64,000 nucleotides of DNA from DASUFZ01 sp035541475 (GTDB lineage: Bacteria > Myxococcota_A > UBA9160 > SMWR01). How positions within the stretch are numbered: position 1 is the stretch's first letter; the number at the start of each line of letters is the position of its first letter. Below, piece by piece: positions 55,793-63,844 of the stretch. Location: assembly GCA_035541475.1 (NCBI GenBank), contig DATKND010000064.1:4868-68867 (forward strand), in the 5' to 3' direction. Below the pieces are notes generated by a model. That model was not told the DNA's origin. It saw nothing but the letters and a program-made list of their open reading frames with translations, and ran no database searches. Both the position numbers and the translations under genes were made by a program.

Positions 55793-55858
55793 GGGGACGA
55801 GGCAGAGGTCCCCTGCGGCGGCCATCTGTTCCTCCTCGGGGACCTCTGCCTCGTCCCC
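55793..55858 (-). repeat. hairpin family 1, copy B: loop carries SD and ATG
   Basis: Arms 55793-55813 and 55838-55858 pair perfectly over 21 bp. Read on minus, the 24-nt loop (55814-55837) is identical to copy A and carries GAGGAGG and ATG. Each arm also holds its own GGGGAC...GTCCCC hairpin with complementary 9-nt loops. It lies between the PadR stop and the pseudogene; 55750-55889 has no other feature. Confidence 0.9.
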
Positions 55859-55889
55859 TCGGACAGCTTGCCGGCGGCTTGTTAGGCAA

Positions 55890-56184
55890 GGAGTAGCCGC
55901 CCGCGATCCGGCACGACTCACGCGATGGGTTGGCGTAGCCGCGCAGCGCGACGCGCGCGCGATCCGGCATCTGCATCTCCATCGCGCGTACTCCGGCTCT
56001 CCGAGCACGCGCGCGACGGCGCGCGTCAGCGGATCTGATCCTCCGCCGGATACCAGCTCGCCGCGAGCACGCGCTCCTCGAGATAGTGGTGGAGCGCCGC
56101 GGGCAGGTGCGTCCTCGCGCTCTCCTTGTGGCACCGCAGGATCCGCACCGACTCGACGATCGCCGCGCCCTTCACCTTCGGCAT
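55890..56184 (-). pseudogene. decayed tandem copy of the 56198 gene
   Basis: The ATG at 56184 begins MPKVKGAAIVESVRILRCHK, closely matching the start of the upstream intact gene (MPKTKGASILDSVKYLRRHK). About 50 residues align (through RVLAASWYPAED), then a frameshift near 56037 leads to a stop. The next 12 or so homologous residues (DPLTRAVARVLG) are in a second frame. About 50 residues are then missing, and the C-terminal MEMQ...ARVALRGYANPSRESCRIAGGY resumes in a third frame to about 55890. It is therefore a non-functional duplicate. Confidence 0.85.
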
Positions 56185-56197
56185 CGGAGCGACTCCT

Positions 56198-56752
56198 TCA
56201 CACGCGCACCTTGTTCAGCCAGCTGACGAGCCAGGTGCAGACCGGCGCGCCGTCGCTGCAGCAGCTCTGGTGCTCGACGCGCACGCCCTCGCAGCCCGCG
56301 TTCTCGAACGTGGCGGCGACGTAGCCGGCGTTCAGCAGGCACATCTCGCGCGACGGCATGCCGAAGTCGCGCAGCGCGACGCGGATCTTGCCGGCCGACT
56401 CGGGCTGCATCTCCATCGTGCCGGTGTCGTGCTGCGAGCTCCAGAGGACGAGCGCGCGGCGCGTGAGCGACTCGCGGTCGCCGGACGTGAGGTGCTTGTA
56501 GATACCCTGCACGTGCGCCTGCGCAGCGAGGCGACCGGCCCGCTCGAAGAAGACGGCGTCGGGAATGCCCTGGATGCGCGCCATCGCGCGCACGAGCGGG
56601 ACGAGGTCCTCCTCGGGATACCAGCTCGCGGCCAGCACTCGCTCCGACAGGTAATGGTGGAGCGCGGGCGGCAGATGCTTGCGCGCCTCGTCCTTGTGCC
56701 GGCGCAGGTACTTCACCGAGTCGAGGATCGAGGCGCCTTTCGTCTTCGGCAT
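56198..56752 (-). CDS. 184-aa protein, possible V4R/TIGR02265-like
   Basis: An alpha-beta protein with no membrane segment. LRRHKDEARKHLPPALHHYLSERVLAASWYPEEDLVPLVRAMARI is the conserved N-terminal block. The C-terminal YVAATFENAGCEGVRVEHQSCCSDGAPVCTWLVSW ends like 4-vinyl-reductase-type ligand-binding domains, with Cys residues that could bind a metal or haem. The domain call is uncertain. A decayed duplicate lies immediately downstream at 55890-56184, so the locus has been amplified. Regulatory role possible. Confidence 0.6.
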   Translation of the reverse strand: MPKTKGASILDSVKYLRRHKDEARKHLPPALHHYLSERVLAASWYPEEDLVPLVRAMARIQGIPDAVFFERAGRLAAQAHVQGIYKHLTSGDRESLTRRALVLWSSQHDTGTMEMQPESAGKIRVALRDFGMPSREMCLLNAGYVAATFENAGCEGVRVEHQSCCSDGAPVCTWLVSWLNKVRV

Positions 56753-56863
56753 GTCACCCCTCCCGACCGCCGGTCGGACCGACGCCCGTGCGGCTCGGAT
56801 CGGCCGATCCGAGGGGTTTCCTGAGTGGGGGTCAGATCCGGACGGCGGCGCCTCGCGCGGGGG

Positions 56864-58036
56864 CTAGCCGAGGGCGCGGTAGACGGCGCCGATCAGCGCG
56901 TCGGCGCGCGGATCGAGCAGCACGTGCGGCCCCATGCGATTCATCGCGTAGCCGAAGCCGACGCGGCGCGAGGGGTCGGCGAAGCCGACCGACCCGCCGG
57001 CGCCCGGGTGCCCGAAGGCGCCCGGGCTCGGGCCGAAGGAGGCGAGCGGCGCGTCCTGGCTCAGCATGAAGCCCTGGCCGACGCGCGTGGAGATCTGGAG
57101 CACGTGGTCGCGTCCGAAGGACTGCTCCTGTCGACACCGCTCGATGCCGGCGCGCGAGAGCACCGACACGCCGTCCTGCTCGCCGCCGCGAGCGAGCGCT
57201 CCATAGATGCGCGCGATGCCGTGCGCGGTGGCGTGTCCGTTGGCGCCGGGGATCTCGGCACGCCGCCACTCCGGCACGTTGGGACCGCGGAGCATCGACG
57301 GCGGATTGAGGAAGGCGCGCGCGGCGACGCCCTTCGGGTCACTGGCGATCAGCACCGCGAGGCTCATGCCCTCGCCGCCCGGCTCCGGCGGCGGGATCGC
57401 GCCCATCTCCGCCACGCGCGCGTGCTCGGCGTCCGGAAGCCCGATGTGGAAGTCCGCGCCGAGCGGGAGCGCGACCTCCTCGCGGAAATAGCGACCGAGG
57501 CTGCGGCCGTCGATGCGTCGCACGACCTCGCCGACCAGCCAGCCGAACGTCACCGCGTGATAGCCGTGGCGCTCGCCGGGGGTCCACCACGGCGCCTCCG
57601 CCGCGAGCGCGCGACACATGGAGTCCCAGTCGTAGAGCGCCTCGCCCGGCAGATCGGCGCGGATCGCGGCCAGACCCGCGCGGTGCGAGAGGAGCCAGCG
57701 CACCGGCAGCCGCTCCTTGCCGGCCGCCGCGAACTCCGGCCAGTAGCGCGCGACCGGCGCGTCGAGGTCGAGCTTGCCGGCGTCGACGAGGCGCTGCGCG
57801 CAGAGCGCCGCCATGCCCTTGGTCGTCGAGTAGACGTTGACCAGTGTGTCGCGCTGCCACGGCCGCGTGCGCGCGGCATCGGCATGGCCGCCCCACAGCT
57901 CGACGACGCAGCGGCCGTCCACGACGACCGACACGCCCGCGCCGACCTCGTCGCGCTCGCGGAAGTTCTGCTCGAAGACGCGGCGCACGCCCTCGAAGGC
58001 GACGTCGCAGGAGCCGGAGATCGGAGGCGCCGTCAT
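56864..58036 (-). CDS. serine hydrolase of the beta-lactamase/EstB family
   Basis: A 390-aa serine hydrolase. STTK at 70-73 gives the nucleophilic Ser and Lys; YHA at 159-161 is the YxN equivalent seen in esterases of this family, and FGHPGAGGS holds the third motif. There is no signal peptide, so an intracellular esterase (EstB-like) is likelier than a beta-lactamase. Its ATG overlaps the upstream AhpD-like stop (ATGA). It forms an operon with the two CMD-family genes. Confidence 0.85.
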   Translation of the reverse strand: MTAPPISGSCDVAFEGVRRVFEQNFRERDEVGAGVSVVVDGRCVVELWGGHADAARTRPWQRDTLVNVYSTTKGMAALCAQRLVDAGKLDLDAPVARYWPEFAAAGKERLPVRWLLSHRAGLAAIRADLPGEALYDWDSMCRALAAEAPWWTPGERHGYHAVTFGWLVGEVVRRIDGRSLGRYFREEVALPLGADFHIGLPDAEHARVAEMGAIPPPEPGGEGMSLAVLIASDPKGVAARAFLNPPSMLRGPNVPEWRRAEIPGANGHATAHGIARIYGALARGGEQDGVSVLSRAGIERCRQEQSFGRDHVLQISTRVGQGFMLSQDAPLASFGPSPGAFGHPGAGGSVGFADPSRRVGFGYAMNRMGPHVLLDPRADALIGAVYRALG

Positions 58037-58557
58037 CCGACGTGGTCCGGTGTCGGCATGACCGTGACCGGCATCTCGCGCGGCGTCTGCCCGAGCGCGA
58101 CCGCGATCTTCGAGAAGCCCATGAAGAGCGCGACGCCGGCCGCGAGCTCGACGATCTCCTCGGGCGTGAAGTGCCGGCGCAGCTCCGCTCGGATCGCCGC
58201 GTGGTCGCCGGCGGGATCCCTCAGGAAGGCGTCGGTGAAGCGCAGCGCGAGCTTCTGTCGCTGCGAGAGCGCTTCGCTCTCCGGGTAGCCGTCTCGGATC
58301 TCGTCCACGAGCGCCTCGCTGAGACCGGCCTCGCGCGCGCCGGCAAAGCGCACGCTGCGGCAGAAGCTGCAGTCGGTGATGCGCGCGTTGCGTAGCCGCG
58401 TCATCTCCTTGGTCGGGAGATCGAGGACGCCATGGCTCCACAAGGTCCCGTAGAGGCGCGTGAAGGCGGCGAGCAGCGCGGGCTGGTGCGCGAGCGCGGA
58501 GCTCTGCACGGGATCGCGGCTGTCGCTGCGGGGCGGGCGGATGCGGGGCTCGGGCAC
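58033..58557 (-). CDS. carboxymuconolactone decarboxylase/AhpD-like protein, CxxC
   Basis: A 174-aa all-helical AhpD-like protein. TDCSFCRSVRFAG gives the redox CxxC (Cys63, Cys66), with FTPEEIVELAAGVALFMGFSKI as the downstream helix. The family reduces peroxides or acts as gamma-carboxymuconolactone decarboxylase. Neighbouring genes point to a catabolic or detoxification cassette. Coupled to the serine hydrolase downstream. Confidence 0.85.
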   Translation of the reverse strand: MPEPRIRPPRSDSRDPVQSSALAHQPALLAAFTRLYGTLWSHGVLDLPTKEMTRLRNARITDCSFCRSVRFAGAREAGLSEALVDEIRDGYPESEALSQRQKLALRFTDAFLRDPAGDHAAIRAELRRHFTPEEIVELAAGVALFMGFSKIAVALGQTPREMPVTVMPTPDHVG

Positions 58558-58566
58558 GCGGACCTC

Positions 58567-59091
58567 CTAGTAGATCGGGGCTCGGCCGCCGGGCGCGGGC
58601 GCCTCGACGCGCTCCGGTGACGCCTCGACGCCGAGCATCAGGCGGAAGCGCGTGAAGCCGTCGAAGAGCGCGAGCGCCTCGACGAGCGCGACGGTGCCGG
58701 CGTCGCCGAGCGCCGCGACCACGCGCGCGGCGTCCGCGTCGGTGATCGCGTGCGGGTCGATCGCGAACAGCTCGGCGAGCGCGATGCACGCGCGCTCCGC
58801 CTCGGAGAAGAGCGGCGAGTCGCCCGCGTCGGGGATCGCGGCGATCTTCGCCTCGGAGAGACCCGCATCGAGCGCCGGCTGGTAGCGGACACGCAGCTCC
58901 GACTCGCAGCCGTGGAGCGCCGCGATGCGCAGCCGGCAGAGCTCCAGCAGCACCGGGTCGACGAGCTGCTTCTCCCAGAAGAGCGCGTAGAAGCGGCGGT
59001 AGTCCTCGAAGAGATTCGGCCGCAAGGAGAAGACGCGCTCGAAGGGCGTCGGGGCGGGACGGCCCGAGGAAGCGTCGTCGAGGAAGCCCAC
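58567..59091 (-). CDS. AhpD-like protein lacking one redox Cys
   Basis: A 174-aa paralog of the neighbouring CMD-family protein. The CxxC helix reads ALHGCESELRVRY with only one Cys, so the usual disulfide chemistry is absent. FTRFRLMLGVEASPE closes the domain. The start is GTG at 59091, without a good SD; longer frames would invade the divergent gene. It lies 9 bp before the intact CxxC protein, perhaps forming a heteromer. Confidence 0.75.
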   Translation of the reverse strand: MGFLDDASSGRPAPTPFERVFSLRPNLFEDYRRFYALFWEKQLVDPVLLELCRLRIAALHGCESELRVRYQPALDAGLSEAKIAAIPDAGDSPLFSEAERACIALAELFAIDPHAITDADAARVVAALGDAGTVALVEALALFDGFTRFRLMLGVEASPERVEAPAPGGRAPIY

Positions 59092-59185
59092 GCGGGCATT
59101 GTGGCCGTCGGATACGCGCGCGACAAGCGCGACGTCGCGACGGGCCGCGGTGATACCCTGGCGCGCTCTCGGAGTGGCGAGCCCG

Positions 59186-60082
59186 ATGCCGTCCGTTTTT
59201 CTGGCCACGGCCGCGACCGTGACGACCGCCATGTCGATCCTCTGGCTGGTCTCGCTCGCCCGCCGCGACGCGAGCATCGTCGACATCTACTGGGGTCCGG
59301 GCTTCCTGATCGTCGCGTCGGTCGCGTGCGCCGTCGGCCATGGAGGCGACCCGCCGCGACGTGCGCTCTCGCTGGCGCTGGTCGCGCTCTGGGGCCTGCG
59401 CCTCGGGCTCCACCTCTACTTCCGCAATCGCGGCGCGGGCGAGGACTACCGCTACCAGGCGATGCGCCGCCGACACGGCGAGCGCTTCGGCCGGATCAGC
59501 CTCGTCACGGTCTTCGGCCTCCAGGGCGTGCTCGCGTGGATCGTGTCGCTGCCGGCGCAGGTCGTGCACGTCTCCGCCGGCGGACCGCTCGGACCGCTCG
59601 ACCTCGCGGGCGCGCTGCTCTTCGCAGTCGGCTTCTCGTTCGAGGCGATCGGAGACTGGCAGCTCGCGCGCTTCAAGGCGGACCCGACGAGCCGCGGGCG
59701 CGTGATGGACCAGGGACTCTGGCGCTACACGCGGCACCCGAACTACTTCGGCGACGCGCTCGTCTGGTGGGGCCTCTTCGCGATCGCGCTCGCGACTCCG
59801 ATCGGTGTCTGGACCTTGCCCGGCCCACTGTTGATGACCTTCCTCTTGCGGCGCGTCTCCGGCGTCCCGTTGCTCGAGCGCAGCCTGCGAAAGCGCCGGC
59901 CGGGCTACGCGGACTACGCCGCGCGCACGAGCGCCTTCTTCCCGCTGCCTCCGCGGCGCGCGCCGCGCGGCAAGGAGGCCGACTCCCAGAGTCGGCCGAC
60001 GCGCAGCGAGGCAAGCCGTCCGGCGCGCAGCGAGGCGAAGCCGAGCGGAGATCGCAAAGGCTTGCCGAGAGAAGGCCGGTAG
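59186..60082 (+). CDS. DUF1295 membrane protein (steroid 5-alpha-reductase/ICMT-like)
   Basis: A 298-aa protein with about six helices. GLWRYTRHPNYFGDALVWWGLF is the family signature of DUF1295, related to steroid 5-alpha-reductases and isoprenylcysteine methyltransferases. ATG at 59186 has GGAG upstream. The last ~36 residues (from KEADSQ) are encoded by the dispersed 3'-end repeat and look unrelated to the fold. Substrate unknown; lipid or steroid enone reduction is plausible. Confidence 0.8.
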   Translation: MPSVFLATAATVTTAMSILWLVSLARRDASIVDIYWGPGFLIVASVACAVGHGGDPPRRALSLALVALWGLRLGLHLYFRNRGAGEDYRYQAMRRRHGERFGRISLVTVFGLQGVLAWIVSLPAQVVHVSAGGPLGPLDLAGALLFAVGFSFEAIGDWQLARFKADPTSRGRVMDQGLWRYTRHPNYFGDALVWWGLFAIALATPIGVWTLPGPLLMTFLLRRVSGVPLLERSLRKRRPGYADYAARTSAFFPLPPRRAPRGKEADSQSRPTRSEASRPARSEAKPSGDRKGLPREGR

Positions 60083-60119
60083 CCCGAGCGCGAGCGGTTA
60101 GCGAGCGCGAAGGCCCGGC
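59971..60119 (+). repeat. dispersed 3'-end repeat, copy D (longest)
   Basis: It opens with a hairpin (GGCCGACTC-CCA-GAGTCGGCC, 59977-59997). The GCGCAGCGAGGC core follows twice (60001 and 60025-60050), then a 49-bp tail (60071-60119) matching 10772-10820 with one mismatch. It encodes the end of the DUF1295 protein, including the shared EGR and TAG stop. Confidence 0.85.
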
Positions 60120-60124
60120 AAGAA

Positions 60125-60796
60125 CTACTCCGCCGCCAGGCTGACGGCCGGCAGATCGGACTGCTCGGAGAAGACGGCCTCGCCGAGCGGCGAGAAGGTC
60201 AGCACGCCGAGCCCGCCGATCGCGCTCGCGCGGATCGTGCCGACGGCGTTCACGTGCCCCGTGCGCGGGTCGAGCGGCGTGGGCGCGACGCGCGTGCAGC
60301 CCGGCGAGCCGGGCTCGCACACGTCGACCACGACCTGACCGAGCTCCGTGTAGGGCTGGCGGAAGCCGATCGCGGCGCCCGTGCCGACCTGCACCTCGAT
60401 CCGCGTCTCGACGGAGGTGCGGAAGAGGCCGAAGTCGACGTTCTGCCACAGCCGACCCTCGAAGCCCGCCGAGACCACCTCGCCGCTCGCGGCGTCGAAG
60501 GTCCACAGGTAGTCGCCGAAGCTTCCGGGCACGGGGTCGAAATTCGCGAGCAGCCGCTCCATCGCGCTCCCCGGTACGCGCACGCGCACCTGACCCGCCG
60601 CGGCGCCGGGCTCGAGCCACGCCGTGAACGCCTCCGAGTAGACGACGTTCTGCGCGTCGGGGCGCTCGGTCGGCGAGATCTCGAAGGCGACGCGGATCGG
60701 CCGTGGCCGCGCGTCGTGCAGGTCGAGCGGATCGGCGGCTCCAGCGACAGACCAGGCCATCGCTCCGCACAGCACCCCGAGCATCCGCTTCCGCAT
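60125..60796 (-). CDS. exported protein, unknown function
   Basis: A 223-aa protein with a signal peptide (MLGVLCGAMAWSVAGAA). The mature part is beta-rich with two Cys (VCEPGSPGC) likely in a disulfide. ATG at 60796 has GGAGCGCGGG upstream. No domain recognised. It lies between a dispersed repeat and the reductase gene on the same strand as the latter. Confidence 0.55.
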   Translation of the reverse strand: MRKRMLGVLCGAMAWSVAGAADPLDLHDARPRPIRVAFEISPTERPDAQNVVYSEAFTAWLEPGAAAGQVRVRVPGSAMERLLANFDPVPGSFGDYLWTFDAASGEVVSAGFEGRLWQNVDFGLFRTSVETRIEVQVGTGAAIGFRQPYTELGQVVVDVCEPGSPGCTRVAPTPLDPRTGHVNAVGTIRASAIGGLGVLTFSPLGEAVFSEQSDLPAVSLAAE

Positions 60797-60924
60797 CCCG
60801 CGCTCCGTCGACGACCACACTACATCCGTGCGTGACCGGAATGGAAGCGCGGGTGTCGCGTGCGCCGCAGACTCCCCATGACGGATGCGCAACGCGTGCG
60901 CAGCTCGCCTCGGCAAGCGCGCGC

Positions 60925-61956
60925 TCAGACGCGGATCGGAGGCTCTCCCACCTGCAGGAGCTGCTTGCCCGTGTTCTCGCCGCGGAAGAGGCGCAGGAAG
61001 GTGCGCGGCGCGTTCTCGATGCCGTGCTGGAGGTCATCCCGGTGCTGGATCTTCCCGGCTCTGGCCCAGCCCGCGAGATCCTTCGCGGCCTCGCCGAAGC
61101 GCGCCGCGTAATCGATCACGATGAAGCCCTCCATGCGGCCGCGTCGCGTGACCAGGTTCATCAGGTTGCGCGGCCCCGGCGGCGGCTCCTTCTCGTTGTA
61201 GCCGGAGATCCCGCCGCACAGCACGATGCGCGCGCGCTCCGCGATGTGGAAGAGCGCGGCGTCGAGGATCTCGCCGCCGACGTTGTCGAAGTAGACGTGC
61301 ACGCCCTGCGGACACAGCTCGCCGACCTGCCGCTGCACGTCGCCCTGCTTGTAGTCGATCGCGGCGTCGAGGCCGAGCTCGCGCGTCAGCCACGCGCACT
61401 TCTCGCGGCCGCCCGCGATGCCGACGGTGCGACAGCCGACCACGTGCTTCGCGATCTGCGCGACGACCGAGCCGGTCGCGCCCGCGGCGCCCGACACCAG
61501 CACGGTCTCTCCGGCCTTCGGCTTTCCGAGGTCGAGCAGTCCGAAGTAGGCGGTGAGCCCGGTGAGCCCGAGCACGCCGAGGTGCCAGGTGAGCGGCGTG
61601 CCGGGCGCGATCTTCTGCGGCGCGCGCAGGCCGCTGCCCGCGATCGTCCACTCCTGCCAGCCGAAGAGTCCCTGCACGAAGTCGCCCGGGGCGAAGCCCG
61701 CGAGCTTCGACTCGACCACCTGCCCGACGCCGCTCGCGCGCATCACGTCGCCGATGCCGACGGGCGGGATGTAGCTCTTGCGGTCCTCCATCCAGCCGCG
61801 CATCGCGGGATCGAACGAGATGTAGAGATTGCGCACGAGGATCTCGCCGTCGGACGGGCGCGGCAGCGGCTCCTCGCGGTACTCGAAGTCGGACTCCTTC
61901 ACCATGCCGACGGGACGGCGTGCGAGTCGCCACTGGCGGTTCGTGCTCTGGTTCAT
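60925..61956 (-). CDS. NADP-dependent MDR-family reductase (2-alkenal reductase-like)
   Basis: A 343-aa zinc-free medium-chain reductase. FDPAMRGWMEDRKSYIPPVGIGDVMRASGVG and the Rossmann stretch VSGAAGATGSVVAQIAK match the prostaglandin reductase/2-alkenal reductase group that reduces the C=C bond of enones. ATG at 61956. It could detoxify unsaturated carbonyls. No zinc-binding Cys set is present. Confidence 0.9.
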   Translation of the reverse strand: MNQSTNRQWRLARRPVGMVKESDFEYREEPLPRPSDGEILVRNLYISFDPAMRGWMEDRKSYIPPVGIGDVMRASGVGQVVESKLAGFAPGDFVQGLFGWQEWTIAGSGLRAPQKIAPGTPLTWHLGVLGLTGLTAYFGLLDLGKPKAGETVLVSGAAGATGSVVAQIAKHVVGCRTVGIAGGREKCAWLTRELGLDAAIDYKQGDVQRQVGELCPQGVHVYFDNVGGEILDAALFHIAERARIVLCGGISGYNEKEPPPGPRNLMNLVTRRGRMEGFIVIDYAARFGEAAKDLAGWARAGKIQHRDDLQHGIENAPRTFLRLFRGENTGKQLLQVGEPPIRV

Positions 61957-62039
61957 AAGACCTCCGTGGACGCGTGCCGCGTACCCTATCAGACCGCGGC
62001 GCGCGGCGTCTGCGCCGCCGGGTCTCGCGCGCGCTCCCG

Positions 62040-62045
62040 TATACT
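62040..62045 (+). promoter_or_regulatory. -10 element before metF
   Basis: TATACT 22 bp before the metF ATG, matching the plus-strand -10 at 12926. No convincing -35. Confidence 0.35.
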
Positions 62046-62067
62046 GCGCGGTCGCATCCGGGACGTC

Positions 62068-62937
62068 ATGACGCGCGTGTCACAGCTCTACGATCGCGGT
62101 CGCCCCGTCTTCTCGTTCGAGTTCTTCCCGCCGAGGACGGACAAGGGCGTCGACGCGCTCTTCCGCACGCTCGCCGAGCTCGCGCCGCTCGCGCCGGACT
62201 TCGTGTCGGTGACCTGCCCGCTCGACAAGCCGCGCCGGCCGCTCACGTTCGGGCTCGTCGCGCGCATCAAGACCGAGCTCGGGATCGAGGCGGTCGCGCA
62301 CCTCGTGACCGTCGACTACTCGCGCGCCGAGATCGACGCCGTGCTGCGTCAGCTGCGCGAGAGCGGGATCGAGAACGTGCTCGCGCTGCGCGGCGACCTG
62401 CTGCCGGGCATGGCGCCCGACGCGCCGCGCGACTTCCAGCACGCGGCGGAGCTCGCGCGTCTCGCGCGCGAGGTCGGCTTCTGCGTCGGCGGCGCCGCGC
62501 ACCCGGAGCGCCACCCCGAGTCGCGCGACTGGGACGGCGAGCTGCGCCACGCGGCGGCGAAGGTCGACGCGGGCTGCGAGTTCCTGGTGACGCAGCTCTT
62601 CTTCGACTGCGGCGACTACTTCCGCTACGTCGAGCGCGCGCGGCGCGCCGGCATCCGCGTGCCGATCGTGCCGGGCATCATGCCGGTCGGTTCGGTGTCG
62701 GGGATCAAGCGCATGGCCGCGCAGAACCGCAACCGCATCCCCGGCGATTTCCTGGCCGAGCTCGACGCCGTCGCGGCGGACGAGGCGGCCGTGCACCGGC
62801 TCGGGGTGCAGCACGCGACGATGCAATGCGAGGAGCTGCTCGCTCGCGGCGTGCCAGGCATCCACTTCTACACGCTGAACAAGTCGCCGGCGACGCGCGA
62901 GATCCTGACCGCGCTGCGCGACAAGGGACTCTGTTAG
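62068..62937 (+). CDS. metF: methylenetetrahydrofolate reductase
   Basis: A 289-aa FAD enzyme making 5-methyl-THF for methionine synthesis. FSFEFFPPRTDKG, LRGDLLPG, HPERHPES, QLFFDCGDYFRY and HFYTLNKSPAT are all family blocks. Length is typical. ATG has a weak SD. Convergent with the enoyl-CoA hydratase gene, 6 bp apart. Confidence 0.95.
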   Translation: MTRVSQLYDRGRPVFSFEFFPPRTDKGVDALFRTLAELAPLAPDFVSVTCPLDKPRRPLTFGLVARIKTELGIEAVAHLVTVDYSRAEIDAVLRQLRESGIENVLALRGDLLPGMAPDAPRDFQHAAELARLAREVGFCVGGAAHPERHPESRDWDGELRHAAAKVDAGCEFLVTQLFFDCGDYFRYVERARRAGIRVPIVPGIMPVGSVSGIKRMAAQNRNRIPGDFLAELDAVAADEAAVHRLGVQHATMQCEELLARGVPGIHFYTLNKSPATREILTALRDKGLC

Positions 62938-62943
62938 TTCGCC

Positions 62944-63744
62944 CTAGCGAAACTTCGGCGGCCGCTTCTTGAGGAACGCGCGCACGGCCTCGTGGTGCTC
63001 GGGCGTCTTGTAGCACTCGCGCAGGTAGCGGGTCTCGCGGCGCTGCGCCTCGAGCAGGTCCGTCTCGCAGGCGTTGCGCGTCAGCAGCTCCTTGATCATG
63101 CGGAGCTGCGGACCCGGGTTCGCGCCCATGCCGCGCGCCACCGTGGTCGCCGTGTCGAGCAGCGCCTCCGGCGCGACCAGCCGATCGGCGAGGCCCGCGT
63201 CGAACGCCTCCTGCCCGGAGACGAGGCGGCCGGAAAGGCACATCTCGCTCGCGCGCCCGAAGCCCATGCGCTGCACCAGGAAGTGCGTGCTCGCGAGCTC
63301 CGGCACGATGCCCATGCGGATGAAGAACATCCCGAACTTCGCCTGCGTGGATGCCACGATCACGTCGAAGGGCAGGATCATGGTCATGCCGACGCCGACG
63401 GCCGCGCCGTTCACCGCGGCCACCATCGGCTTCGACTCGCGGAGCAGCGCGACCCAGTCGACTCCCGCAGGCAACCCGCCTTGACCGTGCGCGGTGTCGT
63501 TCCCCGGATCGACGCCGTCGAGGCGCGTCTGGAAGGTGTCCTGCATGTCGGCGCCGGCGCAGAACCCGCGTCCCGCGCCGGTCATCACGATCGCGCCGAC
63601 CGACGGATCGGCGTTGGCGCGCTCGATCGCGTCGACCTGCTCCTCGCTCATGCGCGGCGTCCAGGCGTTCAGGCGCTCCGGCCGCTGCAAGGTGATGAGC
63701 CCGACGTCGTCCCGAACCTCGTAGCGGATCGTCGTGTAATCCAT
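62944..63744 (-). CDS. enoyl-CoA hydratase/isomerase family protein
   Basis: A 266-aa crotonase. GAGRGFCAGADMQ is the oxyanion-hole region, and the KPMVAAVNGAAVGVGMTMILPFDVIVAS block is intact. The two catalytic Glu of true hydratases are not both evident, so the reaction may be isomerase-type. ATG at 63744 follows GGAGGCAGC. Probable fatty-acid or xenobiotic-acid catabolism. Confidence 0.85.
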   Translation of the reverse strand: MDYTTIRYEVRDDVGLITLQRPERLNAWTPRMSEEQVDAIERANADPSVGAIVMTGAGRGFCAGADMQDTFQTRLDGVDPGNDTAHGQGGLPAGVDWVALLRESKPMVAAVNGAAVGVGMTMILPFDVIVASTQAKFGMFFIRMGIVPELASTHFLVQRMGFGRASEMCLSGRLVSGQEAFDAGLADRLVAPEALLDTATTVARGMGANPGPQLRMIKELLTRNACETDLLEAQRRETRYLRECYKTPEHHEAVRAFLKKRPPKFR

Positions 63745-63844
63745 GAGTGCTGCCTCCGAGTTGCCGCTCGATTCTCCGGCTCGCGCGCGCGCCGCGTCAA
63801 GCGCGCGCTGCGCCGAGCCGATCCGTCGGCTCCGGGAGAACGGC

